Shown: positions 26,901 through 35,167 of the stretch, piece after piece | How positions within the stretch are numbered: the first letter of the stretch is position 1 | Layout: every line of letters starts with the position of its first letter | Assembly: GCA_002483085.1 (NCBI GenBank) | Contig: DLHF01000004.1 | Coordinates: 1 to 51,744 of the forward strand | Direction of reading: 5' to 3' | DNA length: 51,744 nt | Source: Ignavibacteria bacterium UBA7675 | Lineage (GTDB): Bacteria > Bacteroidota > Ignavibacteria > Kapaibacteriales > UB7675 | Translations under genes and position numbers: made by a program | Notes under the pieces: generated by a model | Databases searched by the model: none | Told to the model about the DNA's origin: nothing | The model's input: the letters and a program-made list of their open reading frames with translations, nothing else

Positions 26901-27115
26901 GGAGCACGCTCTGCTGCCGGAGACTCCGGGAATTCGAGCTCTATTGTCCGCAGGAGGCTGCCTGCCTCGTGCAGAAGCTGGTCGCGCAACAGCCGTTCGC
27001 TCTCAAGCAATAGCTTCGAGCCATATGCAGGAGCTGTCTCGACTATTTGCGACCATAATGAAAAAGTGGTCAGGACGAGACTGCATCCCGCCACCATCAG
27101 TAAACGCAGTTTCAT
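23957..27115 (-). CDS. Large periplasmic TPR repeat protein
   Basis: A 1052-residue protein. MKLRLLMVAGCSLVLTTFSLWSQ is a signal peptide, and AAGGAAG lies 7 nt upstream of this ATG, so the 40-codon upstream extension is unlikely. The remainder is almost entirely tetratricopeptide repeats of the BamD/YbgF type (units such as YNNADAVLNSFIISRSNSPFVAYAQ cut at ~36 residues, with the recurrent YP.S..A pattern as in YPGSAYADNAAYMVG). About 20 or more units are likely. It should be a periplasmic scaffold for outer-membrane or wall assembly. Overlap with the barrel gene supports a joint role. Confidence 0.85.
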   Translation of the reverse strand: MKLRLLMVAGCSLVLTTFSLWSQIVETAPAYGSKLLLESERLLRDQLLHEAGSLLRTIELEFPESPAAERAPYLQAEALARSGEYNNADAVLNSFIISRSNSPFVAYAQFRRATLAFEQAKYQQARELFRDAVQRAEEDATIRGDSAYSRLAAAGLYWTGMAYAHEGKYEEARQPLIDNATRYPGNPYADDALFALGQLAETTLDNQQAIDYFNRANKEYPYGNTRLASHIRLAQNYIILRQYTTALSELESAETVQRAIQRDGDTSRYEHQTYADNAAEQTLYLRGEAHNGGGRYDQALDTFRELLAVYPQSPLRNRALLGAGWASLNLQHYDEAIALYDSVLANNNSSDDIQVSSARLYRLIALKHSNQRDEAKQGLLGLSVLPGYPLIGEALLELGQMYYEDRQMVEAQRALERAERETTNGLTRVRIQILLGEVLLENGLYEKAEPAFAKAEEVAEKSSPRFVPNKEIYLAEARLKRGIALAGAHRHSEAIDVLRRFISEHNADKRMDLAIYWLAESFYQLELLQNAVENYNRIIRDYPASTHREAALYGLGWSEFRMKNFTKSSATFAQLLREYPQTEYAIDVLTRKGDGHYLSKQYQAAADSYRQAARRAPDTDQGLYASYQLSQALYRLGAFDEAVAGAQDFLRRYPGSAYADNAAYMVGWIRFQQKRFDEAIEEFRKVVDKYPGTQLAPRIYYAIGDAHYNLGNYEAAMASYQRVVDEYPNSSYAFEAVKAIQYSLVLLDREDESSLLTDRIIQANPNTDLAQRLESDKGDIFLNNGRYKDAVAEYQNLLKKYPDTKRKAEVMLSMARSYMGIATHDKSIPDAQTARDIFSQITEKYPDSEEAEFASLELALAHVQLNEPDKAQEQFELVKKKYPDKDVAIRASFEQAYLRQMRGDTLGAVQAYKAVADKYRGTDYGDRSRYWVAMYYRNHDQYDSARAELALIATRTDNLGAESQYRIGELWLRDKNFEKAREAFVQSKDRFSDFDDWNALALIGLGEAYEQLGNADAAKETYRLIIALRGDDDFAKTAQARLDRMSKTENQK

Positions 27116-27313
27116 CGCTCTTCCTTTGCTGCCGGAAAATGGGGATAACACGAACTTACAAAAAATGAACTTGAAATGGAATAGATTTTTGTTGTCGTTA
27201 CTTAAAGTGATACTTGAGAAGAAATGCTTCAGCAATCGCTCGCAGTATTACTTCTGGATTCTGTCCTTGATAGGCAAGTTGTAGCGGGAATCCGGCGCCG
27301 GGTGGTAGACGAA

Positions 27314-27548
27314 CAGCACGGGGAAGTGTTACACGTCCCCGTGCTGAACTGGATTCTGTTGTATTTTCTCGCGGAGCAGCTACTGCTGGTCGCTATGCTG
27401 CGGTGCTTTATCGCATTGCCCGTGTACTGCCACCGTAAGAACGGCACGACAAACCGACGGCAGCAATGCGCGAATGGCGGAGGGACATCACGCGGCGGTA
27501 GTGCTGCGCGGTGCGGAGACGCGAGCGGCAGGCCAAAGACTGAAGCGC
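27314..27548 (-). repeat. Intergenic repeat, copy F (good left box, degenerate right box, terminal hairpin)
   Basis: On the minus strand it starts GCGCTTCAGTCTTTGG, with TCTCCGCACCGCGC and CCGCCGCGTG next. The right box has decayed to AGCATAGCGACCAGCAGTAG. The far end is a strong hairpin at 27314-27346 (CAGCACGGGGA pairing with TCCCCGTGCTG) in the place where other copies end GCCCGTGCCAC. It fills most of the 509-nt gap between the TPR gene and the DUF4397 gene, 76 nt behind the latter and in its orientation. Confidence 0.65.
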
Positions 27549-27624
27549 AATAATCTCTATAGCTACGGTCTATGTTGGCAAAATTCGTGCAACCTGGCAG
27601 TATGCTGACGCTTTTGGCATTTGT

Positions 27625-29832
27625 CTATCGAACAATTGTCAATGGGTAAGAGTACGTTTTTCCATTGATATGGAGGATGAGCATATAAAAGCCTGCGGGC
27701 AGGGGGGCACAGTTGATAGCGAGCTCCGAGCTACCTGCTGGATATGTATGTAGCCCTTGTTGTACGATTCTGCCGCTCATATCCACAATCTGCGTATGGA
27801 TTTCTGATGGCGTAGAAAGAAGTATTTGCATGGAGATACGGTCGGAGGCTGGATTGGGATGGGGAGCTGGAACAATTGACAGCGACGCTTCGGGTTCGTC
27901 GACTCCAACGGTAGCCTCAAACCGCGAAAGCGGGTGGAAGCCTTCGGGCGCCTCGTCGGGGAGTACATAGCCAAAGAGCTGTTCCTTGTCGCGAACAATA
28001 AAGATGGTCAGGACATCGTGAGCGGCGTAGTTATCGACTAATATCGCAACTTCTTGTTGGGAACCTTTAAAGAGGCTGTAGGTACGATCTCCTTTGGGCA
28101 TGGCTTTGTAGGAAGAGATATCGCCATAGGAGAGCTTTTCGGCCAGCAGTCTTCCTGATGTTTGATCGATAATCCTGAGGTCGTTGAGGTCTTCGGCGGC
28201 ATTCATAAACCGCACGAGAATACTGTCTTTGGGGAGTTTGACCTTTGCGGTATTGAAAATTGCACCTTTGGCTTGTGCTTGCGAACCAAGAAAAACGAGC
28301 AGGTAATTTCCCTCGTTGGCGATTTGCCCGCCAATGGATGCCAGAGTGATATCGGGTGCATCAGCGTCGTTTGCCGAAAATATGTAGGTGCCGGCTGTGA
28401 AACTTTCTTTCAGTGCGTCGGCATGTGTATAGTCTATTCTGTCGGCGACAATGCCCTGATCCGTTCCTATGCGAATGCTTCGCCCGGCAATAAGATTGAC
28501 GGCTCGGAGCTTGGCTGTTCCTGTCGACTGGATATTAAGCACAGGCAGAGGCGACTGGGCAGAGGACGCGGACTCGTCTAGCAGACGCACTTCCGTACCG
28601 CCGTTCCCTATGGTAAGAAAGAGGGTATAGATATGTGCTGAGGCAGGTGTCAAAGAAAATTCGGCCAGGACATTTTTGGTGTCGGCTGCGCGTACCCGCA
28701 GTGTTTGCTGTTGTGCCTGCACTGAGGTAAAGCCCGATGCCGTACCATAGGCTGTTGCTGTGATAATAGGTGTGTTTTCCTGTGCGATTTCTACGGCTTG
28801 AGTGCCCGGGGCTGTATGAGCGAGCCGAACAAGCGCAGTGCCAGTTGCAGGCTGGGAAGCACTTGTAGAGAGCTGAAGTATCTGCATAGAGCTGGCAATG
28901 CCATAGGACACCAAGGTAAACTGATTAGCGCCAGCGAGAACGAGTTCTTTTTCCGCCAGCGTTGTTGATAGGTTGCTGGCAGGATGAACAGCAATAAGCG
29001 GGTCGCCATCGGCATAGGCATAGGCGGTTGGCGAAGCCGACAGCGGCGACAGCGACGTAAACAGCGGCAGGCCGTTGATACTCCATGTCTGTAGTCCTGT
29101 ACCGAGGGTATTCACTGTACGAAGCGTGAGCTTTACTCCTGCGCGTTGCAGGGAAATCATGGGTGTTTGCTCGTCGATGCTTGTTTCGTTGACAATACGG
29201 GCTTCGCGGTCGGCTATGCCGTCGACGAAGTACACTGTATAGACATTGCCGGCCTCGAACGCGCCTGCTGCCGAAAATTTTGCGAGCTCGGCGTTGGAAC
29301 TCGTGAGTACATAGGTAAGATTTACTGCTTGTGCCAGAGGAATCTCAATGAAATTAGTTGCGCTCATAGCGTCCAACGGCTGGAAGAACAGGCTTCCGCC
29401 TATGAGAATCGTTACTTTTTCCTGCACAGAAGGAGCAACGTGAGCAAAGCGTACCTTGATATTGCCGAGCTGGGGCAGCGATTTATCCCACGACAGAACG
29501 AGCGACCCGTAGTTCCCGGGTTGCCCAGTAAAGACAATCGACTGGTTCAGGCCATCTGTTACCGCCATGTCGGTAGAGTGCAGCAGCGGCGGGTTGGAAG
29601 CGTTCGTGTCGCGTATTTGTACTTGGTAGGAAAGAGCAGGAAGTTCCGACCGGACTGATGAAGCCGACAGCGGTGTGCGATTGAGAAAAAGCGGCAACGC
29701 ACTGAAGCGCACTGTCACCGGCGGTGCGCCGGAAGCAGTGTGAACGAAGCGGACGGCTGTTTCTCCAAAAGCGGAAAGGACGCAGCAAAGCACGAGCAGC
29801 AGAGCTGTTGCAAACGTATGTAGTACTTTCAT
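27625..29832 (-). CDS. DUF4397 repeat protein with T9SS sorting domain
   Basis: A 735-residue secreted protein. The signal peptide MKVLHTFATALLLVLCCVLSAFG is followed by several DUF4397-type modules, recognisable by VRFVHTASGAPPVTVRFSA, VRFAHVAPSVQEKVTILIGG, VRLAHTAPGTQAVEI and VRFMNAAEDLNDLRI. The last ~85 residues are a T9SS C-terminal domain (HPNPASDRISMQILLSTPSE ... LPAGFYMLILHINGKTYS). The DUF4397 fold is an Ig-like beta-sandwich of unknown ligand, often in surface proteins. No catalytic residues are seen. It is divergent from the DUF58 gene across 220 nt. Confidence 0.85.
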   Translation of the reverse strand: MKVLHTFATALLLVLCCVLSAFGETAVRFVHTASGAPPVTVRFSALPLFLNRTPLSASSVRSELPALSYQVQIRDTNASNPPLLHSTDMAVTDGLNQSIVFTGQPGNYGSLVLSWDKSLPQLGNIKVRFAHVAPSVQEKVTILIGGSLFFQPLDAMSATNFIEIPLAQAVNLTYVLTSSNAELAKFSAAGAFEAGNVYTVYFVDGIADREARIVNETSIDEQTPMISLQRAGVKLTLRTVNTLGTGLQTWSINGLPLFTSLSPLSASPTAYAYADGDPLIAVHPASNLSTTLAEKELVLAGANQFTLVSYGIASSMQILQLSTSASQPATGTALVRLAHTAPGTQAVEIAQENTPIITATAYGTASGFTSVQAQQQTLRVRAADTKNVLAEFSLTPASAHIYTLFLTIGNGGTEVRLLDESASSAQSPLPVLNIQSTGTAKLRAVNLIAGRSIRIGTDQGIVADRIDYTHADALKESFTAGTYIFSANDADAPDITLASIGGQIANEGNYLLVFLGSQAQAKGAIFNTAKVKLPKDSILVRFMNAAEDLNDLRIIDQTSGRLLAEKLSYGDISSYKAMPKGDRTYSLFKGSQQEVAILVDNYAAHDVLTIFIVRDKEQLFGYVLPDEAPEGFHPLSRFEATVGVDEPEASLSIVPAPHPNPASDRISMQILLSTPSEIHTQIVDMSGRIVQQGLHTYPAGSSELAINCAPLPAGFYMLILHINGKTYSYPLTIVR

Positions 29833-30052
29833 GGTATCGTTCCGTACATGATGAATGATAGTTGTTCGTTTTCAGGAAGAATCTGTACCGGCTCCGGTGT
29901 CCGGCTTGTATGTTCGGGCAATTTTATAATTTGCGCTCTATTAAACAAATCAGATTGCGCTGGTACAGTCTGCCATACCCGGCAGGCATGACGACCGCTG
30001 GTATATCTAGCGGGCCGTTACCTAACTCCAACACATAAGACAAGTTCCTGTC

Positions 30053-30952
30053 ATGGAAGATCGCAGAAAATACCTTCGTCCGGAAGTCGTTTCGCGCCTG
30101 CAAAATATGGAGCTGAAAGCCCGGCTCGTTGTGGAAGGTTTCATTACTGGCCTTCACAAGTCGCCGTATCACGGCTTCAGCGTAGAGTTTGCCGAACACC
30201 GCCAGTACATGCCTGGCGATGAAATTAAGCACCTCGACTGGAAGATTTACGGCAAGACCAACCGATTCTATGTAAAGCAGTACGAAGACGAGACAAACCT
30301 GCGGTGTACTGTCATTGTCGATTCCAGCGCTTCTATGAAATACGCATCGAAGGGGCATGTATCGAAGTTCGAGTACGCAGCTTCGCTCGCAGGCGCTCTT
30401 ACGTTTCTGATGATGCGCCAGCAGGACGCCGCAGGATTGGCTTTGTACGATACCGATATACGGGCGTTTCTCCCCCCGAGGGCGAAAAGGTCGTATATGC
30501 AGGAAATACTCCGCCTGTTGGACTCGGTCGAGCCCTCGAACGCCACGGGGACGGCGGGCGCGCTCGACCGGCTTGCCGAACGCATTTCGCGGCGTGGGCT
30601 GATTGTGATTATCAGCGATTTTTTCGACGATCTGCAAGCCATTGTCTCGGCGCTGAAACGCTTTCGCCACAGCGCTCATGAGATTATCGTGTTCCAGGTG
30701 CTCGACCCGCGCGAACGCGATTTCAAATTTGGGATGGATGCCACATTTCGGGATATGGAAACTGGCGAAGAAATGGTAACACAGCCGTACCAAATCCAGA
30801 AATCATACGCTTCTGCTGTGCACGAATTTACCGAGCAGCTCAAGCGCGAATGCAGGCAGCGCAATATCGACTATGTGCTGGTCGATACTTCCGAGCCGTT
30901 CGATACAGCTCTTGTTCAATACCTGAATAAGCGCAGGAAAATTAGCGGTTAG
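30053..30952 (+). CDS. DUF58 domain protein
   Basis: A 299-residue cytoplasmic protein. DUF58 signature GFSVEFAEHRQYMPGDEIKHLDW lies near residues 43-65 (KSPYHG precedes it). A VWA-like metal site IVDSSASMKYASKG follows near residue 90, with LIVIISDFFDD further on. Such proteins normally work with a MoxR-type AAA+ ATPase as a chaperone-like pair. No MoxR gene is within this window, which makes this an orphan copy or one whose partner is elsewhere. The stop codon is 2 nt from the stop of the convergent S4 gene. Confidence 0.88.
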   Translation: MEDRRKYLRPEVVSRLQNMELKARLVVEGFITGLHKSPYHGFSVEFAEHRQYMPGDEIKHLDWKIYGKTNRFYVKQYEDETNLRCTVIVDSSASMKYASKGHVSKFEYAASLAGALTFLMMRQQDAAGLALYDTDIRAFLPPRAKRSYMQEILRLLDSVEPSNATGTAGALDRLAERISRRGLIVIISDFFDDLQAIVSALKRFRHSAHEIIVFQVLDPRERDFKFGMDATFRDMETGEEMVTQPYQIQKSYASAVHEFTEQLKRECRQRNIDYVLVDTSEPFDTALVQYLNKRRKISG

Positions 30953-30954
30953 TG

Positions 30955-31170
30955 CTATTCTGCTGCGACAACTTCTATCTCTTCATCGCCGAAAAGAATG
31001 CGGTCGCCCATGCGTACTTTGTAGCGGCGCCGCGTTTCTACCTCGCCGTTTACTGTAATAATGCCTTCGTCGATTGCGTGCTTGGCCTCGGCTCCACTGC
31101 CGCAGAGCGCCATTGCTTTGAGAAGTTTGTATAGCTCAATATATTCGCCGTTGAGTTCGAAGCTCGTCAT
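30955..31170 (-). CDS. S4-domain RNA-binding protein (YbcJ/YaaA type)
   Basis: A 71-residue protein that is almost only an S4 domain: FELNGEYIELYKLLKAMALCGSGAEAK begins it (shown here in part: IELYKLLKAMALCGSG), then IDEGIITVNGEVETRRR and KVRMGDRILFGDEEIEV. The GxVxVNGxxExRR pattern fits small stand-alone S4 proteins that bind structured RNA, such as rRNA precursors. It is convergent with the DUF58 gene with a 2-nt gap, so transcripts probably overlap. A repeat copy starts 46 nt upstream of its start codon. Confidence 0.88.
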   Translation of the reverse strand: MTSFELNGEYIELYKLLKAMALCGSGAEAKHAIDEGIITVNGEVETRRRYKVRMGDRILFGDEEIEVVAAE

Positions 31171-31216
31171 CCTGTTCTCTTGTGAAGTTCTCTAAAATGT
31201 CTATTGCTGATATACA

Positions 31217-31376
31217 TGGCACGGGCGTCGCTCGGGCGCCCGGCGCGTCGCTGTCACCGGTCGCAACGCCGGTTATCAGTTGGCCACCCGTTAATCGCCA
31301 ATCTCCGCTGTTGCACTGATGTTGTCGTAGGAACGATATGCCGCGCGACGCAAAGTACGGGCAAAGGCCGAAGCGC
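31217..31376 (-). repeat. Intergenic repeat, copy E (complete right box, shortened left box)
   Basis: On the minus strand: GCGCTTCGGCCTTTGCCC, then TCGCGCGGCATATCGTTCCTACG, a spacer, and GATAACCGGCGTTGCGACCGG joined to TGACAGCGAC, ending GACGCCCGTGCCA. It lies in the 401-nt gap between the S4 gene and the TPR kinase, downstream of the kinase and in its orientation. The CACCGCGC.GCAC core of the left box is missing. Confidence 0.7.
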
Positions 31377-31571
31377 AAGCAAAGCCAATCTATATACCGC
31401 ACTTTCTTGTGCTCTGTGCCACGCCGGGAGCAGTATGCACGGCAATATACTCAGTGTGCACTACAGGAATGCAGGAAAAAGAAGGTGTCGTGGAGGAAAT
31501 AGCACTGGCGGACAAAAGAAATGCTCTGTTCATCGGTAATAGAGGGAGCGGGAGCTCTTCGGAGTAGCTTG

Positions 31572-33557
31572 TTATGCCAGTACGCTAGCAGGGACGTAGC
31601 TGGTGGGTAGCTCTACAATAAATGTACTGCCCCTGCCCGGTTCACTTTCTGCATGGATGGTGCCGCCGTGTAGCTCCACGATCTGACGCGCAATATACAA
31701 GCCGAGTCCTGTGGACGATTCACCGCCGGTAGGACGTGCTGAAAGGCGCTGAAACTTGCCGAACAGCTTTTTTCGGTCGTCGTATGTGAGGCCCGGCCCC
31801 TCGTCGTGCACGAGAATACGCACATTTGCCTCTTGCCGTTCGACTGATACTGTGATATGCGTATGGGGCGGAGAGTATTTAACTGCATTCGACACGAGGT
31901 TGTCGATAACATCAAACAGCGTTTTTTCATCAGCAGAGATAGTGGAGTTATCGGCTGAGCATTGAAAGTGCAATGAGAGGTGTTTCAGAGCCGCGCGTTC
32001 GTCGTATAGGTTCACAATCTGCCGAGCGACGGAGCACACCGATACGGGGCGGAGCACAAGCGTAAGTCGGCCAGCTTCAATGGCATTAATATCCAGCAGG
32101 TGGTCGATTGTCGACGAAGAGCGGTGTACTGTTTCCTCAATTTTTATAAGCTGATTAGTAATATCTTCTTTCGACATTCTCTTGATGTAGTCTTTCATCA
32201 GCGTTACCGAAGCAAGAATGCCTGTAAGCGGATTACGCAATTCGTGGGTGACAATCCCGAGCAGCTCTGTTTTTTCGTTGTTGATTTCTTGCAGATGTGC
32301 ATTGAGCTGTTCTACTTCGCGCAGAGCGCCTGCCAGCTCTACATTTCTCAGCCGGTACAATTCTTTTTCCCGCCGCACTTTTTCCACTTCAAAGCGCATA
32401 TTGGTTTCCTCTAACACCTGCTTTTGCTCTCTGGCGAGCTCTTCTTCGCCCATGCGCATGACTTTTCGCAGATGTTCCAGCGACTTTTCGGGCTCTCCGC
32501 TGTCCTCATATGCCTGTGCGAGCACTTCGTGGATCGTAATTTGCAGCGAGCGGACTTTGATAGCTGTAGCGAGTTCCAATGCTGCGACAAGTGTGGTCTT
32601 GGCTTCGTCGATGCGTCCTGTAAGCTGGTAGATCGTGCCAACCCGTGCGAGCGCCGAGGCATAGGTACGGCGTTGTTCAATCTGTTCTGCTATAGCCACA
32701 GCTTGTAGCTGGTAGTCGAGGGCTGTGTCCAGATCGCCCTGTTCTTGGTACGCTGTGCCGATATTCGACAGCACTCGTGCCCGCATCTCCTGATTGCATG
32801 CGGCTGTAAAAATTTCGAGGGCTTCAAACTGATGCTGTAAAGCAATTTTATAGTCGCGACGGTGTAAGTACACTTCTGCTATGTTCACAAGGGTGAGCCC
32901 TCTGCCATAGCTATTTGATGTTTCAATGCAGAGCTGTAGGCTTTTGTTATAGTAGTCGAGTGCGATATCGGCATGGTCGAGATACAGATGAATATTCGCC
33001 AGATTGGTAAGAACGGGTCCCACGTTGGTATCGCCTGTGCTCTCGCGGAGGTGAAGGCTGCGCGTGCAGTAATCCAGAGCCAGCGCATAGTCGTTGAGAT
33101 GTAAATATGTGCTGCCAACAGAGTTCAGCAGGCGGCCAATGAGCGTTTGGTTGCCTATTGCTTCTGCCTGCTCAAGCGCTTGGTGGTAGGAGTCCAATGC
33201 CGCACTGTAGTCGGCGAGTTTGGAATACGCGAGCCCGATATTTCCCGTTGCATTGATGGCGTGGATATCGTTGCCGAGTTCTTGGTAGCGCGCACGAGCC
33301 TGCTCGAAAAATGTGATAGCATTGCGATAGCGGGCGAGCGCATTACTGCTCGTGCCAAGGTTAAATAGGCATTCCGCAATATGGTGGGAGTTGCCGAGAA
33401 CTGTAGCAAGGCTCATTGCTTCATCAGCCCACTGAAGCGCCTGCGTGGGATTCGATGCCTGAATCGCTTTACTGGCCGTATTCAGCACTTGAATGCGGCT
33501 TGCGGTGTTTTCTGCCGATGCGATTTTGCGCTGGAAAAACTCTGTCTCATCGGTCAT
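31572..33557 (-). CDS. Soluble TPR-domain sensor histidine kinase
   Basis: A 661-residue kinase without signal peptide or membrane helix. Residues ~60-380 form tetratricopeptide repeats (about eight units, for example IGLAYSKLADYSAALDSYHQ). A coiled coil (~370-430) follows. The phosphoacceptor is H438 in GIVTHELRNP, and the ATPase has the N box near N553 (DNLVSNAVKYSP), G1 DEGPGL and G2 TGLGLYIA (~616-623). The TPRs suggest control by a cytoplasmic protein or peptide partner. No response regulator or receiver domain is nearby. AGGAGA precedes the ATG. It follows the second kinase gene by 99 nt on the same strand. Confidence 0.92.
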   Translation of the reverse strand: MTDETEFFQRKIASAENTASRIQVLNTASKAIQASNPTQALQWADEAMSLATVLGNSHHIAECLFNLGTSSNALARYRNAITFFEQARARYQELGNDIHAINATGNIGLAYSKLADYSAALDSYHQALEQAEAIGNQTLIGRLLNSVGSTYLHLNDYALALDYCTRSLHLRESTGDTNVGPVLTNLANIHLYLDHADIALDYYNKSLQLCIETSNSYGRGLTLVNIAEVYLHRRDYKIALQHQFEALEIFTAACNQEMRARVLSNIGTAYQEQGDLDTALDYQLQAVAIAEQIEQRRTYASALARVGTIYQLTGRIDEAKTTLVAALELATAIKVRSLQITIHEVLAQAYEDSGEPEKSLEHLRKVMRMGEEELAREQKQVLEETNMRFEVEKVRREKELYRLRNVELAGALREVEQLNAHLQEINNEKTELLGIVTHELRNPLTGILASVTLMKDYIKRMSKEDITNQLIKIEETVHRSSSTIDHLLDINAIEAGRLTLVLRPVSVCSVARQIVNLYDERAALKHLSLHFQCSADNSTISADEKTLFDVIDNLVSNAVKYSPPHTHITVSVERQEANVRILVHDEGPGLTYDDRKKLFGKFQRLSARPTGGESSTGLGLYIARQIVELHGGTIHAESEPGRGSTFIVELPTSYVPASVLA

Positions 33558-33656
33558 GCCGCATCTCCTGGTGCCTGCCTATAGCTTGCCGTCAAGTACA
33601 TAAATATTTGGAAGAAAAGAATATTCGCTGTAATAATTTTTGCGCGGACGAACTGA

Positions 33657-34841
33657 TTAGACATTCGTTTCTGCATAAATATCATGAGCCGGAATCTCGA
33701 TGTAAAAACTGCTGCCTACATCGGGCGTGCTGTCTACCCAGATTTTTCCTTCGTGCAGGTCTACAATCTGCTTGGCAATGTACAAGCCCAGCCCTGTCGA
33801 CGACTCGCCACCGGTGGGCTGTGCCGAAAGGCGCTGGAACTTACCGAAGAGCTTATTGCGGTCTTCTTCTGTTAGCCCCGGCCCCTGATCATGCACGGCA
33901 AAGCGTATAGAGCCCTCGGTGCGCGCAAGCTCTACCCGGATGGTTTGTCCGTGTGGAGAGTATTTGATTGCATTGCTCACGAGGTTCTCCATCGACTCGC
34001 GCAGCTTTACGCCGTCGCCGTTAATCATATAGTGCTGGTCGGCCTCTACATTGTACTCTATAGTTTGCTGTTTGCTCTCCGCCATCGATTTGTTCTGCCA
34101 GACAATTGCCGACACGATATCGCGGAGGTCAAAGAGATTGCGCTTGAGCTCCATGCGCCCGGTTTCTATTACCGATGAGTTGAGCAGCTCCAGCACAAGG
34201 TCTAGCATGTGCTGCGATGTGTCGAAAATTTGGCAGGTCATTTCGTGGGGGAAAGAGTCGGGTTCGAGTTCCTCCCTGATTACCTTGGCGAGATTGATAA
34301 TGGAATTGAGCGGATTTTTCAGGTCGTGGGACGCTATGCCGAGCAGCTCGGTCTTGAACTGATTTATCTCCCGAAGCTGGTCTACGGCCAGTGCGTGGAT
34401 GCGAGCGTGCGCCCGCAGCAACTGATGGACATCGAGGATTTTCAGGGAATGGTTCATTGTTTCTACTACGAGCGGGTCGGTAAAATGCTCTTCAGAGCGC
34501 TGTAGAGCTACTTGTACTGCGTCGACAATAGAAGTGGAGTACTGCACAATAATATGGGGTGCATAGGGGATGCTCTCGATCATGACGCGGATAGGCCGTT
34601 TTAGGTAAATCTCCAGGCTGTAGGGCTTGCTAATACACTCAAAGAATTCTTTGCGAGAGAGCATTGAAGCGTACAGGCCGTTTTCTACAACGATAATTCC
34701 TGGGATAGCTGGATGGCGTTCAAAAAAGTCCATGACGGTCTTAGCGGGAAAATCAATCGCCACCTGAGCGTCGAAAAGCTGGAGCTCGCCAACGGTAGAT
34801 TTAAGATGAAGCTCCTGCGTAGGAAGAGTTCGACCAGTCAT
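33657..34841 (-). CDS. Soluble histidine kinase with CBS-like N-terminal module
   Basis: A 394-residue kinase. The N-terminal ~90 residues contain the pattern PGIIVVENGLYASMLSRKEF and SLEIYLKRPIRVMIE, a CBS-like sensory module found before kinases and phosphatases. DHp histidine is H172 (GIASHDLKNPLNS). The ATPase has NLVSNAIKYSPHG, DQGPGL and TGLGLYIAKQI. No membrane helix. The KLFGKFQRLSAQPTGGESST core is nearly identical to the neighbouring TPR kinase. The start is uncertain: ATG 34841 (GGA at -8) or GTG 34850; neither has a strong ribosome-binding site. A strong AAGGAGG lies further upstream before a six-codon reading frame that ends in TGA. Confidence 0.88.
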   Translation of the reverse strand: MTGRTLPTQELHLKSTVGELQLFDAQVAIDFPAKTVMDFFERHPAIPGIIVVENGLYASMLSRKEFFECISKPYSLEIYLKRPIRVMIESIPYAPHIIVQYSTSIVDAVQVALQRSEEHFTDPLVVETMNHSLKILDVHQLLRAHARIHALAVDQLREINQFKTELLGIASHDLKNPLNSIINLAKVIREELEPDSFPHEMTCQIFDTSQHMLDLVLELLNSSVIETGRMELKRNLFDLRDIVSAIVWQNKSMAESKQQTIEYNVEADQHYMINGDGVKLRESMENLVSNAIKYSPHGQTIRVELARTEGSIRFAVHDQGPGLTEEDRNKLFGKFQRLSAQPTGGESSTGLGLYIAKQIVDLHEGKIWVDSTPDVGSSFYIEIPAHDIYAETNV

Positions 34842-34901
34842 AAGTTCCACGGGAGTAGTAAGAGAATAGCTGGCGTTTGCTGCTTGGCGCCAGTGCCATT
34901 T

Positions 34902-34957
34902 TCATGGCTCGATGTTGCTCAATTCCTCCTTGCATGGCATATACACCTGCAAACATA
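34902..34957 (-). promoter_or_regulatory. Possible leader of the CBS-like kinase: -7-like box and upstream mini-ORF
   Basis: On the minus strand TATGTTTG (34950-34957) matches TAnnTTTG, although no TTG stands 19-21 nt before it. It is followed by AAGGAGG and, 2 nt later, TTG 34922 opening a six-codon frame (Leu-Ser-Asn-Ile-Glu-Pro) that ends at TGA 34904-34902. That frame is the same as the kinase frame, whose start is 61-52 nt further on. Confidence 0.3.
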
Positions 34958-35167
34958 GGGTATTCGGAGGAGAAAAGCCCGTTATTAGTCATTAATATCA
35001 GCGCGTTTTCAGGGTTTTGTTCTGCTAACCTGCACATTGTTAATGCGGTTCTTTTTAAGTAAACACAACGAGCGCATCACCGGCTACGGTCGGTCATATT
35101 CCAAATTTCTAAAGCACAAGTTGAATTACCATTTCGCAATATCAGTGTTCTTACAGCGAATAATAGT

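Noticed and set aside
29925..29933. TATAATTTG upstream of the DUF58 gene as a promoter
   Set aside because: The preceding TTG is only 16 nt away and no -35 lies at a sigma70 distance; the match is too weak to call.
29924..30793. 289-residue open frame on the minus strand across the DUF58 gene
   Set aside because: It is antisense to a well-supported DUF58 gene, has no recognisable domain or ribosome-binding site, and reflects codon bias of the real gene.
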